43,089 nt of DNA from Planomonospora parontospora (GTDB lineage: Bacteria; Actinomycetota; Actinomycetes; Streptosporangiales; Streptosporangiaceae), in the NCBI GenBank assembly GCA_014647935.1, contig BMQD01000035.1:1-43089 (forward strand), given 5' to 3'. Position 1 is the first letter of the stretch. The number at the start of each line of letters is the position of its first letter. This document shows, piece after piece, positions 1 through 7,418 of this stretch. The translations under genes and the position numbers were made by a program. The notes beneath the pieces are model-generated. The model was not told where the DNA came from. It did not search any database and worked only from the letters and a program-made list of their open reading frames with translations.

Positions 1-55
1 GCTGGCCGGGCTGTCGGCCCGGCTGCACACCCTGGTCTCCGGCTTCCGCTACTGA
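1..55 (+). CDS. 3' end of a methyl-accepting chemotaxis protein (partial)
   Basis: Only the last 17 codons and the TGA stop (53-55) lie in the window, read in frame from base 2. The encoded tail [17 protein letters not shown] is identical to the last 17 residues of the complete chemotaxis receptor that follows, and the DNA differs at only about two positions, so this is the end of a tandem paralogue. Nothing can be said about its sensor domain. A strong hairpin follows directly. Confidence 0.8.
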   Translation, partial: LAGLSARLHTLVSGFRY

Positions 56-92
56 CACCGGCCCCGGCGCCCTGACGGCGCCGGACCGATCT

Positions 93-144
93 GGATCGAC
101 ACGTCGGCCCCGGTTCGTGCGAACCGGGGCCGACGTGTCGATCC
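93..144 (+). terminator. Perfect 25-bp inverted repeat, probable terminator
   Basis: The arms 93-117 and 120-144 are perfect reverse complements with only two unpaired bases between them, so the real loop must open a few pairs. It sits 38 bases after the stop of the partial receptor gene and upstream of the next promoter. There is no T tract, as is usual in high-GC actinobacteria. It would insulate the two tandem receptor genes. Confidence 0.75.
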
Positions 145-194
145 ACCCGCCCGTACGGCGGGGCGATCCGCCGTGATCCGCGCCGGTCCGCCGC

Positions 195-222
195 CTCATG
201 GACCGGCCCCGGATGCCGATGG
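195..222 (+). promoter_or_regulatory. Sigma-28-like motility promoter for the chemotaxis receptor
   Basis: CTCA at 195-198, exactly 16 bases, then GCCGATGG at 215-222. The same architecture and spacing occurs before flgB, flbD, fliM and cheA in this window. The -10 element resembles the GCCGATAA consensus of FliA/WhiG-family sigma factors. The expected transcription start is near 228-230, which excludes the longest in-frame start of the receptor at 198 and supports the GTG at 291. Confidence 0.75.
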
Positions 223-290
223 GAACCCGCAACCCTCATGACTTCCGCTGCCCCGCAGCTCCCCGGTCTCGCGCTGGAAAGGACCTGATC

Positions 291-1931
291 GTGACCGATC
301 ACCTGAACGAAACCGCACGGCCCGTGGTGACCGTGCGCCGCAACCCGCTGCTGGGGTGGTTCGCCGACCGCCGCATCGGCGCCAAGATGTCCATCATCAT
401 GCTCCTGATGACCCTCATCGCGGCGGTGGTCGGCGTGGCCGCGCTGACCCGGATGGCGACGATGAACGACGACATGGAGACCATGGCGCAGAGCAACGAG
501 AAGGTCGCGCGGATCGGGGACGTCTGGAGCGCAATGTCCAACATGCATGACATGTCCGTCGCGACGGCCGTTTCTCCCCCGGAGGCGAAGAAAGAGTCCG
601 CTGCGCAGATGAAGGAGTTCAGCGAGCAGGTGACCGCGGCGTTCGAGGCCTACAAGGCCGTCGCGCCGTCCGACGCCGCGGACGTGCAGAAGAACATCAC
701 CGCCTTCGAAGAGGCCTGGGATGACTTCCAGGTCCTGCGCGACTTCGCGCTGCTGGGTGACGCCCTTCCGGCCGGCTACAGCCCGGCGGACATGAGCCGG
801 TTCCCCGAGATCTCCGCTCAGATCAACACCTCCATGGCCGCCCTCAAGAAGCTGGAGCAGGACCACGCCCGGCAGATGGCCGCCGCGGGCGTCGCCGGCT
901 ACGACAGCGCCCGCACCACGGTCCTGGTGCTGCTCGGCTTCGGCCTGGTCTTCGCGGTCGGCATGGCCCGGCTGGTGAGCCGCCAGATGGTGCGCTCGCT
1001 GCAGCCGGTCCTGCGGGTGCTGGATCTGATGGCGAAGGGCGACCTGACCCGGACCGTCGAGGTGGTCTCCCGCGACGAGACCGGTGACATGGCGGTGGCG
1101 GTCAACCAGGCCACCGGCTCGATGAGGCGGGCCATGGAGGCGCTGGCCACCAGCGCCGACACGCTGGCCGTCAGCTCGACCGGGCTGTCGGCGGTCAGCG
1201 ACCGCATCGCCGCCAGCGCCGACGAGGCCTCCACCCAGGCCGGCAGCGCCGCCGCCGCCGCGGCCCAGGTCTCGCACAACGTGCAGACCGTCTCGGCCGG
1301 CAGCGAGGAGATGGGCGCCTCGATCCGGGAGATCGCGCACAACGCCGGCGAGGGCGCCAAGGTCGCTTCGAAGGCGGTGGAGGTCGCCGCCTCCACCAAC
1401 GAGACCGTCGCCAAGCTCGGCGCCTCGTCGGCGGAGATCGGCTCGGTCATCAAGACGATCACCTCGATCGCCGAGCAGACGAACCTGCTCGCGCTCAACG
1501 CCACCATCGAGGCGGCGCGCGCGGGGGACGCGGGCAAGGGCTTCGCGGTGGTGGCGGGCGAGGTCAAGGACCTGGCGCAGGAGACGGCCAAGGCGACCGA
1601 GGACATCTCCAAGCGGGTCGAGGCGATCCAGGCCGACACCGAGAGCGCGGTGGCGGCCATCGCGGAGATCTCCGCCATCATCGGCAGGATCAACGACTAC
1701 CAGCTGACGATCGCCGGTGCGGTGGAGGAGCAGACCGCCACCACCGGGGAGATGAACCGCAGTGTGGCCGAGGCCGCCCAGGGCAGCTCCGACATCGCGG
1801 CCAACATCTCGGTGCTGGCCGACGCCGCGCACGTGACGGCCGAGGGTGTGAGCGAGAGCCAGCGGGCCGCGGCCGAGCTGGCCGGGCTGTCGGCCCGGCT
1901 GCACACGCTGGTCTCCGGTTTCCGCTACTGA
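291..1931 (+). CDS. Methyl-accepting chemotaxis protein
   Basis: A 546-residue transmembrane chemoreceptor that senses ligands outside the cell and controls CheA through CheW. Order: short cytoplasmic N-terminus; first membrane helix at about residues 35-57; an external helical segment of about 150 residues that looks like a four-helix-bundle sensor; second membrane helix ([19 protein letters not shown]); HAMP linker; long coiled-coil signalling domain whose hairpin tip reads [18 protein letters not shown] followed by [15 protein letters not shown]. There is no CheR-binding pentapeptide at the C-terminus (it ends VSGFRY). The GTG at 291 is chosen because GGAAAGGA lies seven bases upstream and because a longer in-frame start at 198 falls inside the motility promoter. 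The ligand cannot be inferred. Confidence 0.93.
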   Translation: MTDHLNETARPVVTVRRNPLLGWFADRRIGAKMSIIMLLMTLIAAVVGVAALTRMATMNDDMETMAQSNEKVARIGDVWSAMSNMHDMSVATAVSPPEAKKESAAQMKEFSEQVTAAFEAYKAVAPSDAADVQKNITAFEEAWDDFQVLRDFALLGDALPAGYSPADMSRFPEISAQINTSMAALKKLEQDHARQMAAAGVAGYDSARTTVLVLLGFGLVFAVGMARLVSRQMVRSLQPVLRVLDLMAKGDLTRTVEVVSRDETGDMAVAVNQATGSMRRAMEALATSADTLAVSSTGLSAVSDRIAASADEASTQAGSAAAAAAQVSHNVQTVSAGSEEMGASIREIAHNAGEGAKVASKAVEVAASTNETVAKLGASSAEIGSVIKTITSIAEQTNLLALNATIEAARAGDAGKGFAVVAGEVKDLAQETAKATEDISKRVEAIQADTESAVAAIAEISAIIGRINDYQLTIAGAVEEQTATTGEMNRSVAEAAQGSSDIAANISVLADAAHVTAEGVSESQRAAAELAGLSARLHTLVSGFRY

Positions 1932-1981
1932 GACCCGCCATCCCTCCCACCAGGGAGGACGTCCGGCGGCGAGGCGCCGTA

Positions 1982-2020
1982 GGGGGCCGCCCACGATCAC
2001 CGTGGGCGGCCCCCGTATTT
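1982..2020 (+). terminator. Intrinsic terminator after the receptor gene
   Basis: A perfect 14-bp stem (arms 1982-1995 and 2001-2014) with a five-base loop, followed by GTATTT. It lies 50 bases after the receptor stop codon. Confidence 0.85.
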
Positions 2021-2139
2021 GTTCTGCAAAGCAATGGTTTTATCAACTAAAAGTATCGCCGTGAGAGCGCACCGTGATATTTGGTAATAAATAACTGATC
2101 GATTGGGTTAAAGGCTATTCTCCGGTGTAAAACTGTTTC
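2021..2139 (+). other. AT-rich intergenic segment upstream of the 2140 gene
   Basis: About 120 bases strikingly richer in A and T than anything nearby (for example TTTTATCAACTAAAAG and TTTGGTAATAAATAACTG). I find no convincing -35/-10 pair at standard spacing and no copy of the motility promoter. It may hold the promoter of the next gene or a binding site for an AT-preferring nucleoid protein such as Lsr2; both are inference. Confidence 0.4.
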
Positions 2140-3009
2140 ATGTATTCCCTGGTCAGCGCCCCAGTCCTCGGTTTCGACCTGACGCGGCTGGACGGCGGAG
2201 CGGCGACCGCCGCAGTGCTCTCCCGCGCCCTTCGCCTCGATTCCCGCGACCTCGCGGCGCTGGCCCGCCGACTGCCCGACGACGGGGTCCGCGCCCAGCT
2301 GTGGCAGGACATCCACGCGGCGACCGTGCTGCGCCCCACCGTCCGCAGCCTCTCCCAGCAGGACGCCGAGGGAGCCCTCGCCCTGCTGGAGCGGGCGCCC
2401 ATCGGCACCCCCGACGCGCTGCTGCACTGCGTCCGCCACGACGTGCTCGGCTGGACGTGGCAGGAGCAGGAGGGCGTCCGCCGCCAGGACGACACGGCCT
2501 CCGCCGCCACCGCCGTCGTCTGCGACGCGGTGATGGCCACCTACCTGCGCGAGCTGCTGCCGGCCGACACCCGGCGGCGGCTGGCCGTCGGGTGGCTCGC
2601 CGCCACCCGCGAACTGCCGGACCGCCCGGTGGACACCGGCCCCCAGCACCAGGCCGTCACGGGACTGTGCCGGCGCATCGAGACGCTCGGCGCCTCCGAC
2701 CTGGAGCGGCTGACCGCCCTCAGCGACCGGACCCGCCTCGACTCCTCCGGCTGGTCGCAGGCCGTGCACGAGGCCTCGTGGGCGGTGCACATGTCCGACC
2801 GCGTGCGGGCCGCCGCCGCCGCACAGTTCGAACTGGTCCAGGCCGTCGACGCCGCCGGCATCCCGGTCGCCGACCGCGCGGGCGGGGTGTGGAACCTCCT
2901 CAGCGGCGCCGTGCACGCCCTGACCGTCGCCGACCTGCTCGACGCGGCACTGCTCGGGCGGCTCCTCGACCCCTGCCTGGGCGTCCTGGGCCTGCCCGTC
3001 CTCCACTGA
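2140..3009 (+). CDS. Hypothetical protein, mostly helical
   Basis: A 289-residue protein I do not recognise. It has no signal peptide and no membrane helix. It is rich in Ala, Leu, Arg and Asp with long amphipathic stretches, so it is probably all-helical and cytoplasmic. It is a real gene rather than a shadow frame: codon third positions are strongly GC, it is flanked by an upstream terminator and a downstream promoter, and the overlapping alternative frames look like Arg/Pro-rich noise. The ATG at 2140 has no clear Shine-Dalgarno sequence, so translation may be leaderless or start elsewhere. It lies between a chemoreceptor and a gene with a motility-type promoter, which suggests but does not show a role in motility. 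Confidence 0.7.
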   Translation: MYSLVSAPVLGFDLTRLDGGAATAAVLSRALRLDSRDLAALARRLPDDGVRAQLWQDIHAATVLRPTVRSLSQQDAEGALALLERAPIGTPDALLHCVRHDVLGWTWQEQEGVRRQDDTASAATAVVCDAVMATYLRELLPADTRRRLAVGWLAATRELPDRPVDTGPQHQAVTGLCRRIETLGASDLERLTALSDRTRLDSSGWSQAVHEASWAVHMSDRVRAAAAAQFELVQAVDAAGIPVADRAGGVWNLLSGAVHALTVADLLDAALLGRLLDPCLGVLGLPVLH

Positions 3010-3068
3010 CCCCGGAGGTCAGAGCGGGGGCGGACGGGAGCGGCGACGATATTTCTTCTGGTTTTTCC

Positions 3069-3095
3069 TACAGCGGGCCGTCCGGCCGCCGATGG
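3069..3095 (+). promoter_or_regulatory. Variant motility-type promoter
   Basis: TACA at 3069-3072, 15 bases, then GCCGATGG at 3088-3095. The -10 element is identical to the other motility promoters of the window; the -35 differs (TACA for CTCA) and the spacer is one shorter. It ends 39 bases before the start codon of the secreted Ala/Lys-rich protein. Confidence 0.5.
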
Positions 3096-3134
3096 GATGG
3101 CTATCCCTACTGTCGGTAATCGGAAGAGGACACC

Positions 3135-3806
3135 GTGTTGAACAGCAGGAAGACCTGGGCCGCCCTCGCCGTGGCCACCGCCGTGACCGTGAGCGTGCCC
3201 GTGACCGCCGGTGTCGCCAGCGCCGCCCCCAAGAAGCCCACCAAGGCCGCGACGGCCAAGCAGGTCGCCGCCGCCAAGGCCGCGCAGGCCAAGGCCGCCG
3301 CCGCCGCGAAGAAGGCCGCCGCCGCGAAGGCCGCCGCGGCCAAGGCTGCTGCGGCCAAGGCGGCCGCCGCGGCGAAGGCCGCCGCGGCGAAGAAGGCCGC
3401 GGAGGCGGCGAAGGCCGTCCTGCCCTTCGCCGCGGTCGGCGTCGTCACCGCCGTGGACGCCGCCGCCGGCACCGTCACGGTGCAGGTGGCGAGCGGCTCC
3501 AAGCTCGTCGCGGGCACCGAGGCCGTGTTCAAGGTCTCCGCCACCACCAAGGTCACCAAGGACGACGAGAAGACGACCCTCGACACCCTCGCCGAGGGCG
3601 ACAAGGTCACCGTGAACGGTGTCAAGACCGCCGCCGGCCTGTTCGCCGCCCACGTCAACGCCACCAGCCCCGAGCCCGTCGCCGAGCCGGAGCCCACCGA
3701 GGACCCGGTCGCGGAGCCCGACCCGACCGAGGAGCCCACTGAGGAGCCCACTGAGGAGCCCACCGAGGAGCCCGCTCCGGTCGAGGACCCCGAGACCGCC
3801 GTCTGA
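3135..3806 (+). CDS. Secreted Ala/Lys-rich repeat protein with acidic Pro-Thr-Glu tail
   Basis: A 223-residue exported protein. Residues 1-31 form a Sec signal peptide with a cleavage-like site ending GVASAA. Residues about 32-95 are a low-complexity run of Lys-Ala repeats (AAKAAAAK type), probably one long basic helix able to bind anionic polymers such as teichoic acids, DNA or polysaccharide. Residues about 97-178 form a compact beta-rich module (VGVVTAVDAAAGTVTVQV, later EGDKVTVNG) resembling DUF5666-type domains. The tail is a run of Pro-Thr-Glu-Glu repeats. GTG 3135 has GGAAGAGGA upstream. The motility-type promoter hints at co-expression with flagella. The wall-binding idea is inference from charge only. 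Confidence 0.8.
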   Translation: MLNSRKTWAALAVATAVTVSVPVTAGVASAAPKKPTKAATAKQVAAAKAAQAKAAAAAKKAAAAKAAAAKAAAAKAAAAAKAAAAKKAAEAAKAVLPFAAVGVVTAVDAAAGTVTVQVASGSKLVAGTEAVFKVSATTKVTKDDEKTTLDTLAEGDKVTVNGVKTAAGLFAAHVNATSPEPVAEPEPTEDPVAEPDPTEEPTEEPTEEPTEEPAPVEDPETAV

Positions 3807-3856
3807 CGGTCCCGCCCGCCGGCCCGGCCCATGCCGTGAGCAGGCCCGACGCATAC

Positions 3857-3892
3857 GGGAGAGCCCCGGTTCGCATGAACCGGGGCTCTCCC
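3857..3892. terminator. Bidirectional terminator
   Basis: A perfect 16-bp stem (arms 3857-3872 and 3877-3892) with loop GCAT, between the plus-strand secreted protein gene and the minus-strand toxin gene that end towards each other. Confidence 0.8.
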
Positions 3893-3917
3893 GCGTGTCG
3901 CCCTCACGCGTTCTCCG

Positions 3918-4349
3918 TCAACGGTCGGGGTCGGCGATCTCGATGACGTGCAGAGGCCTGTCCAGGACGCGGGACGGCTCCCGCCACTTGGCGGCGTCGA
4001 GTGTGAAGATCGGGCAGACCGCCACGTCGGCGATGGCGGCGGCATGCGCGTCCCACGGGTCGAGTCCGGTGACCGCCATCATGTCGGTGAGTTTGGCGGC
4101 CTGGTGGATGCCGTCGAGCGGGGCCACGGTGGCGCGCTCGAACGCGGCCAGGCCCGCGAGCAATGCCTGTGCGTCCGGCAGGCCCCGGCTGTCGAGCAGC
4201 GCTCCGGCCGCTGCGAGCGACGGGATGACCAGGGGCTGCCCCGCCCGGTCGAAGTCCTGCAGGAACCCGATCAGGTCGCCGTCGCCCCGGGCCACGTCGG
4301 TCAGGACGCTGGAATCGAGAATGTGGGGAGCGGGGGTGAAATCACTCAC
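3918..4349 (-). CDS. PIN-domain toxin of a VapBC-like pair
   Basis: A 143-residue protein with a PIN-like fold, the family of VapC RNases. Visible landmarks are the first metal-site Asp in HILDSSVLTD (D12), a central helical region, the DPWDAHAAAIA stretch with a further acidic residue, and FTLDAAKW near the C-terminus. The usual Glu of the second motif is not evident: the matching segment reads PSLAAAGALL. The enzyme may therefore use a different acidic residue or be weak. It starts at GTG 4349 and overlaps the upstream antitoxin stop by eight bases (GTGAGTGA), indicating translational coupling. The function is inferred from the fold motifs and the gene pair. Confidence 0.75.
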   Translation of the reverse strand: MSDFTPAPHILDSSVLTDVARGDGDLIGFLQDFDRAGQPLVIPSLAAAGALLDSRGLPDAQALLAGLAAFERATVAPLDGIHQAAKLTDMMAVTGLDPWDAHAAAIADVAVCPIFTLDAAKWREPSRVLDRPLHVIEIADPDR

Positions 4350-4611
4350 CAGGCGCCGCCGGGAAGCCCTGCTCGACCAACTGGCGGTTGACGTGCCGCA
4401 TCATGCGGGCCACTCGTTCCGGATCGGCTCTGCGGGCGTGTTCCCTCAGGAGAGCCAGTGCGCGCTGGTCGGCGATGCGCTTGGCGGCGATGGCGTCATT
4501 GAAGACGGCGGCCACACTGGTCGCCTTGCCGCTGGCCACCAGGTGCTCGGCGTATTCCACGACGTCAGGGTCCACGGTGATGGTGATCCGGGTCTTCCTG
4601 TCTCCGCTCAT
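4342..4611 (-). CDS. Antitoxin partner of the PIN toxin
   Basis: An 89-residue protein that opens with the beta strand KTRITITVDPDVVEY, typical of ribbon-helix-helix or related DNA-binding antitoxins. A basic helical C-terminus (RRADPERVARMMRHVNRQL) follows and probably wraps the toxin. It lies immediately upstream of the toxin with an eight-base overlap, the standard order in type II systems where the antitoxin represses the operon. An in-frame ATG at 4629 would add six residues; neither start has a strong ribosome site. The block separates the motility-associated genes on either side and is probably a transferred module. Confidence 0.75.
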   Translation of the reverse strand: MSGDRKTRITITVDPDVVEYAEHLVASGKATSVAAVFNDAIAAKRIADQRALALLREHARRADPERVARMMRHVNRQLVEQGFPAAPGE

Positions 4612-4674
4612 ACCCGGGATCATACTCATGCCGTGCGGGCCTGAGGAGGGAGAACCGGGAAACGATCCGCCGGC

Positions 4675-4709
4675 CGTCCCGGCGGTCTGCGGACCGGCCC
4701 GCCGGGACG
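4675..4709 (-). terminator. Terminator of the minus-strand secreted-protein gene
   Basis: An 11-bp perfect stem (4675-4685 with 4699-4709) and a 13-base loop, located 28 bases beyond the stop of the minus-strand gene that ends at 4737. Confidence 0.6.
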
Positions 4710-4736
4710 CCCGGAGCGTGCACCCGGTGGGAGGGG

Positions 4737-5630
4737 TCAGGGGCGCAGGGCGCTCCAGGAGGCGTGGTCGTGGACGGCCATGCCGGCGTAGGCGGGGTAG
4801 AAGACGGCGGCGGCGTCGATCGCGGACAGGGCCGTGTTCAGCGCCTGGCGGCCCTGCTCGTGGAAGGTGCAGTACGGGCAGTCGGGCAGGGCGAGGGTCT
4901 CGGCGGCCAGCCGTACCGGGCGGCCCGCGCGCCGGCCGCGCAGCAGCATGTCCTCGCCGACCCCGATGATCGAGCCGGGTCCGGTGGCGGTGTCGCGGTA
5001 GCTCATCACGGTGACCGCGTCGACGCGCGCCAGCACCTCGTCGGCCAGGGTGGAGCCGCCCGCGGGCACGGTGTCGTACCAGAACGGCACGTCGGCCTCG
5101 AGCGGCCGGGGGTCGGCGTCGCGGAGCGCGGCGAGCAGGCCGAGGAAGGCCGCGACGGTGCCGGGCCGGTCGGTGCTCCACTCGTCCAGGTGGTACGGCT
5201 CGACGTCGACGTGGGTGGTGCGGAACAGGCCGGTGCCCATCGCGGCGCGCTGCCAGGCCAGAGCGGCGGCGTGGTCGAAGGTCCAGCCGGGTTCGCCGCC
5301 CAGGGCGGACAGCCGGACCCCGGCGGCGTCGGCGCGCTTCCTGAACTGCCGGAGCCGGTTCAGCTCGATCTTGGTGATCTTCGGAGGGACGTATACGAAG
5401 ATCTCCTTGACGGCGTTGGCGGTGGCCCAGCTCATCACGGCGGCCGGGTCGCCGCGCTGCCACAGCCACATCGCCCGCGGTCCGGGGACCGCGGTGGAGG
5501 CGGCGGCGGGTACGGCGAGCAGCGCGCACAGGCTCGCCACGGCGGTGAGCGCGCCCGCGATCCGGCGCAGCCCGGCGGCCCCGCGCGTCCCGCGCGGGCG
5601 GCGTCCGGTGGGGCGCGAGGTCGTCGGCAT
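4737..5630 (-). CDS. Secreted TIM-barrel-like protein, possible glycoside hydrolase
   Basis: A 297-residue exported protein. A basic N-terminus (RPTGRRPRGTRG) and a hydrophobic core give a Sec signal peptide ending near AVPAAAS. The mature part begins with MWLWQRGDPAAVMSWA and continues with alternating strands and helices: EIFVYVPP, VRLSALGGEPGW, TTHVDVEPYHLDEW, LEADVPFWYD, VDAVTVMSYRDTA. Segments such as HVDVEPY and TVMSYRD recall GH18- or GH25-like TIM barrels that act on wall polymers, but I cannot assign a family. ATG 5630 is preceded by AGGAGCAGGG; a longer in-frame start at 5681 adds only a non-hydrophobic stretch. It lies 56 bases downstream of the M15 peptidase and is probably in its operon. 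Confidence 0.75.
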   Translation of the reverse strand: MPTTSRPTGRRPRGTRGAAGLRRIAGALTAVASLCALLAVPAAASTAVPGPRAMWLWQRGDPAAVMSWATANAVKEIFVYVPPKITKIELNRLRQFRKRADAAGVRLSALGGEPGWTFDHAAALAWQRAAMGTGLFRTTHVDVEPYHLDEWSTDRPGTVAAFLGLLAALRDADPRPLEADVPFWYDTVPAGGSTLADEVLARVDAVTVMSYRDTATGPGSIIGVGEDMLLRGRRAGRPVRLAAETLALPDCPYCTFHEQGRQALNTALSAIDAAAVFYPAYAGMAVHDHASWSALRP

Positions 5631-5686
5631 GCCCTGCTCCTGTTCTTCCTGCGTTCCATGCCCTGCCGCGGGCAGGGGCACGCGGG

Positions 5687-6412
5687 TCAGCGTGCGACCG
5701 ACAGGTGCACGTGGTCGAAGTGGTTGGCGGTGACGCCGCCGCGGTCCTCCATCAGGCGCCAGCCCTCGCCCGCGCGGGAGGGGTTCCAGATGTGCTGGGC
5801 GAAGATCACGTACTTGACGCCGAGGCGGTCGGCGTTGTCCTTGAGGTAGTTGGCGATCTCCCAGCCCTCCTTGAGCCTGGCCGCGGAGGGCATCCTGCCG
5901 CCCGAGCTGATCATGAAGTCGGCGGCCTTGCCGGTGGGGTGGTCGCTGCCGGGCATGCCGCCGTCGGCGCGCCAGGCGCCGATCGCGGAGAACTTCCCGA
6001 ACTTCGCGTCGACCTCCTCGATGGCCTCACGCATGGTGGAGGTGATGCGGCCGCCGCCGCCCAGGACCTTGGACGGCTCGTGCGTCGCGGTGACACCGCC
6101 GCCGGAGGTCACCGCGCCGGTCGCGCCGGTGCCGGCCGGGCCGCCGGCCGTACCATGCGCGGGAGCGGTGGAGGCCGTGCCGGCCGCCCCCCGCGTGGCG
6201 GCGGTGGTGGACGCGCCCGCGGTCGCGGTGGCGGAGGCCGTGGCGGACGGGGAGGCCGTCGCGGCGCCGCGCTGCCCGCCCTGCGCGGCGGTGAGCTCGG
6301 CGGCGAACCTCTGACCGGAGGCGCCGGAGACACCGGAGCGGGCCCCGATCTGGGTGAACTGGCCCTGCAACTGGGCCACGCGGGACTGGATCGCGGCGAT
6401 GCCGTCGGTCAT
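5687..6412 (-). CDS. M15-like peptidoglycan peptidase of the flagellar locus
   Basis: A 241-residue protein in three parts. Residues 1-25 are a short amphipathic segment (IQSRVAQLQGQFTQI). Residues about 45-110 are an Ala/Thr/Gly linker. Residues about 115-241 are a zinc peptidase domain with GSDHPTGKAAD (H158, D165) and HFDHVH (D233, H234, H236), the metal pattern of M15/VanY and ARB_07466-like D-Ala-D-Ala peptidases. There is no Sec signal. The N-terminal motif I-x(2)-RV-x-QL-x(2)-QF also opens the NlpC/P60 protein at 12904, so both may be flagellar export substrates that clear peptidoglycan for the rod. AGGAGGAG precedes ATG 6412. It is divergent from flgB. Confidence 0.82.
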   Translation of the reverse strand: MTDGIAAIQSRVAQLQGQFTQIGARSGVSGASGQRFAAELTAAQGGQRGAATASPSATASATATAGASTTAATRGAAGTASTAPAHGTAGGPAGTGATGAVTSGGGVTATHEPSKVLGGGGRITSTMREAIEEVDAKFGKFSAIGAWRADGGMPGSDHPTGKAADFMISSGGRMPSAARLKEGWEIANYLKDNADRLGVKYVIFAQHIWNPSRAGEGWRLMEDRGGVTANHFDHVHLSVAR

Positions 6413-6467
6413 CGTGGGAGCTCCTCCTGGCCGCGGACACGGGACTCGGCGAAAGCGGGCATCCTGC

Positions 6468-6497
6468 CCTTCGGCAGGTTCAGGGGTGGATCTGAGG
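6468..6497 (-). promoter_or_regulatory. Possible motility-type promoter for the M15 peptidase
   Basis: On the minus strand: CCTCA (plus 6493-6497), 17 bases, then GCCGAAGG (plus 6468-6475). The -35 matches the other motility sites; the -10 has AAGG for ATGG and the spacer is one longer. It lies 56 bases upstream of the minus-strand start at 6412 and back to back with the flgB promoter. Confidence 0.4.
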
Positions 6498-6545
6498 ACT
6501 TGAGGGACAACCGTGACCTGCCGTCCCGATCGGATCCGGGAAAAA

Positions 6546-6574
6546 CCTCAGGACCCCTCCGCGGCGTCCGATGG
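6546..6574 (+). promoter_or_regulatory. Sigma-28-like promoter of the flgB operon
   Basis: CCTCA at 6546-6550, 16 bases, then TCCGATGG at 6567-6574, the shared motility architecture with one mismatch in the -10. The flgB start follows 75 bases later. A small hairpin (6463-6468 with 6473-6478) lies upstream. Confidence 0.75.
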
Positions 6575-6649
6575 GCCTACCTGAGCAGGGAGTGCTCACC
6601 CCGTTACGCCAAGGATCGGCGGCCGTAGCAGAACGAACGGAGTCTGTTC

Positions 6650-7000
6650 GTGCTCGAGGACGTCACGTCCAGCGTGGTGCGCGTCGCGCTGAAGGGCCTC
6701 GCCCAGCGCCAGCGTGTGATCGCAGACAACATCGCCAACATCGAGACTCCCAGGTTCCTCGCTGGCCGCGTCCAGTTCGAAGACGCCCTGCGCACCGCCG
6801 TCGAGACGGGGACGTCCCCGCGGGAGGTGGCCCCGGAGGTCGCCCGCTCCCTGGAGCCGACCCGGGAGAACGGCAACAACGTCAATCTCGACCACGAGAC
6901 CTTGTCGCACATGGACACCACACTGCGCTACCAGACGATGCTGAAGGCCCTCGACTCCAAGTACGGAATGCTCCGCTCGGTGATCAGGGGAGGTGCGTGA
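6650..7000 (+). CDS. flgB: Flagellar proximal rod protein FlgB
   Basis: A 116-residue proximal rod subunit that sits on the MS-ring/FliE junction and is exported by the flagellar type III apparatus. The N-terminus carries the rod/hook signature RQRVIADNIANIETP, which forms the D0 coiled coil. The C-terminal part (LSHMDTTLRYQTMLKALDSKYGMLRSVI) matches FlgB. Length is close to the family's usual 115-135. GTG 6650 has GAACGGAG upstream. It is the first gene of a tightly packed operon running to flgE, and its own promoter is the motility-type site at 6546-6574. Confidence 0.95.
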   Translation: MLEDVTSSVVRVALKGLAQRQRVIADNIANIETPRFLAGRVQFEDALRTAVETGTSPREVAPEVARSLEPTRENGNNVNLDHETLSHMDTTLRYQTMLKALDSKYGMLRSVIRGGA

Positions 7001-7001
7001 C

Positions 7002-7418
7002 ATGAGCGCAGGAGGACCCTTCCGCGCGATCGGCATCGCCGGCACCGGCGTGACCGTCTACCGCAAGTGGCTGGACGCGGTGTCCGACAACATCGCCAAC
7101 ATCAACAACGCCGCCCCCACGAGCGGTGAGGCGTTCCGCGCCCGCTACGTGACGGCCCAGGCCGTGGACTACGGGTCGGGCACCGGCGGCGTCCAGGTCG
7201 GTGGGATCGAGCTGGGCAGCGGCGAGGGCCGCCTCGTCCACGAGCCCGACAACCCCCTCGCCGACGAGAACGGCTACGTGCGCTACCCCGACATCGACCT
7301 CGGCGCCCAGATGGGCCAGCTGATGATGGCCCAGCGCGCCTACCAGGCCAACATCTCGGTCGTCGACCGCGCCTACGACGCCTACCAGGCCGCACTCCAG
7401 CTCGGGAGGAACGGATGA
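7002..7418 (+). CDS. flgC: Flagellar proximal rod protein FlgC
   Basis: A 138-residue rod protein exported with FlgB. The N-terminal D0 motif is VSDNIANINNAAPTSG, and the C-terminal signature is QLMMAQRAYQANISVVDRAYDAYQAAL. Length fits the family. The ATG at 7002 is preferred over the GTG at 6993 because GGGGAGG (6987-6993) is correctly spaced for it. It starts two bases after the flgB stop and overlaps fliE by four bases (ATGA). Confidence 0.95.
   Translation: MSAGGPFRAIGIAGTGVTVYRKWLDAVSDNIANINNAAPTSGEAFRARYVTAQAVDYGSGTGGVQVGGIELGSGEGRLVHEPDNPLADENGYVRYPDIDLGAQMGQLMMAQRAYQANISVVDRAYDAYQAALQLGRNG

Noticed and set aside
299-1693. Long minus-strand frames opposite the chemoreceptor and most other genes
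   Set aside because: Third-position GC bias removes stop codons from the opposite strand in such DNA. These frames have Ser/Ala/Arg-rich noise composition and no ribosome sites, and the plus strand holds clear families.
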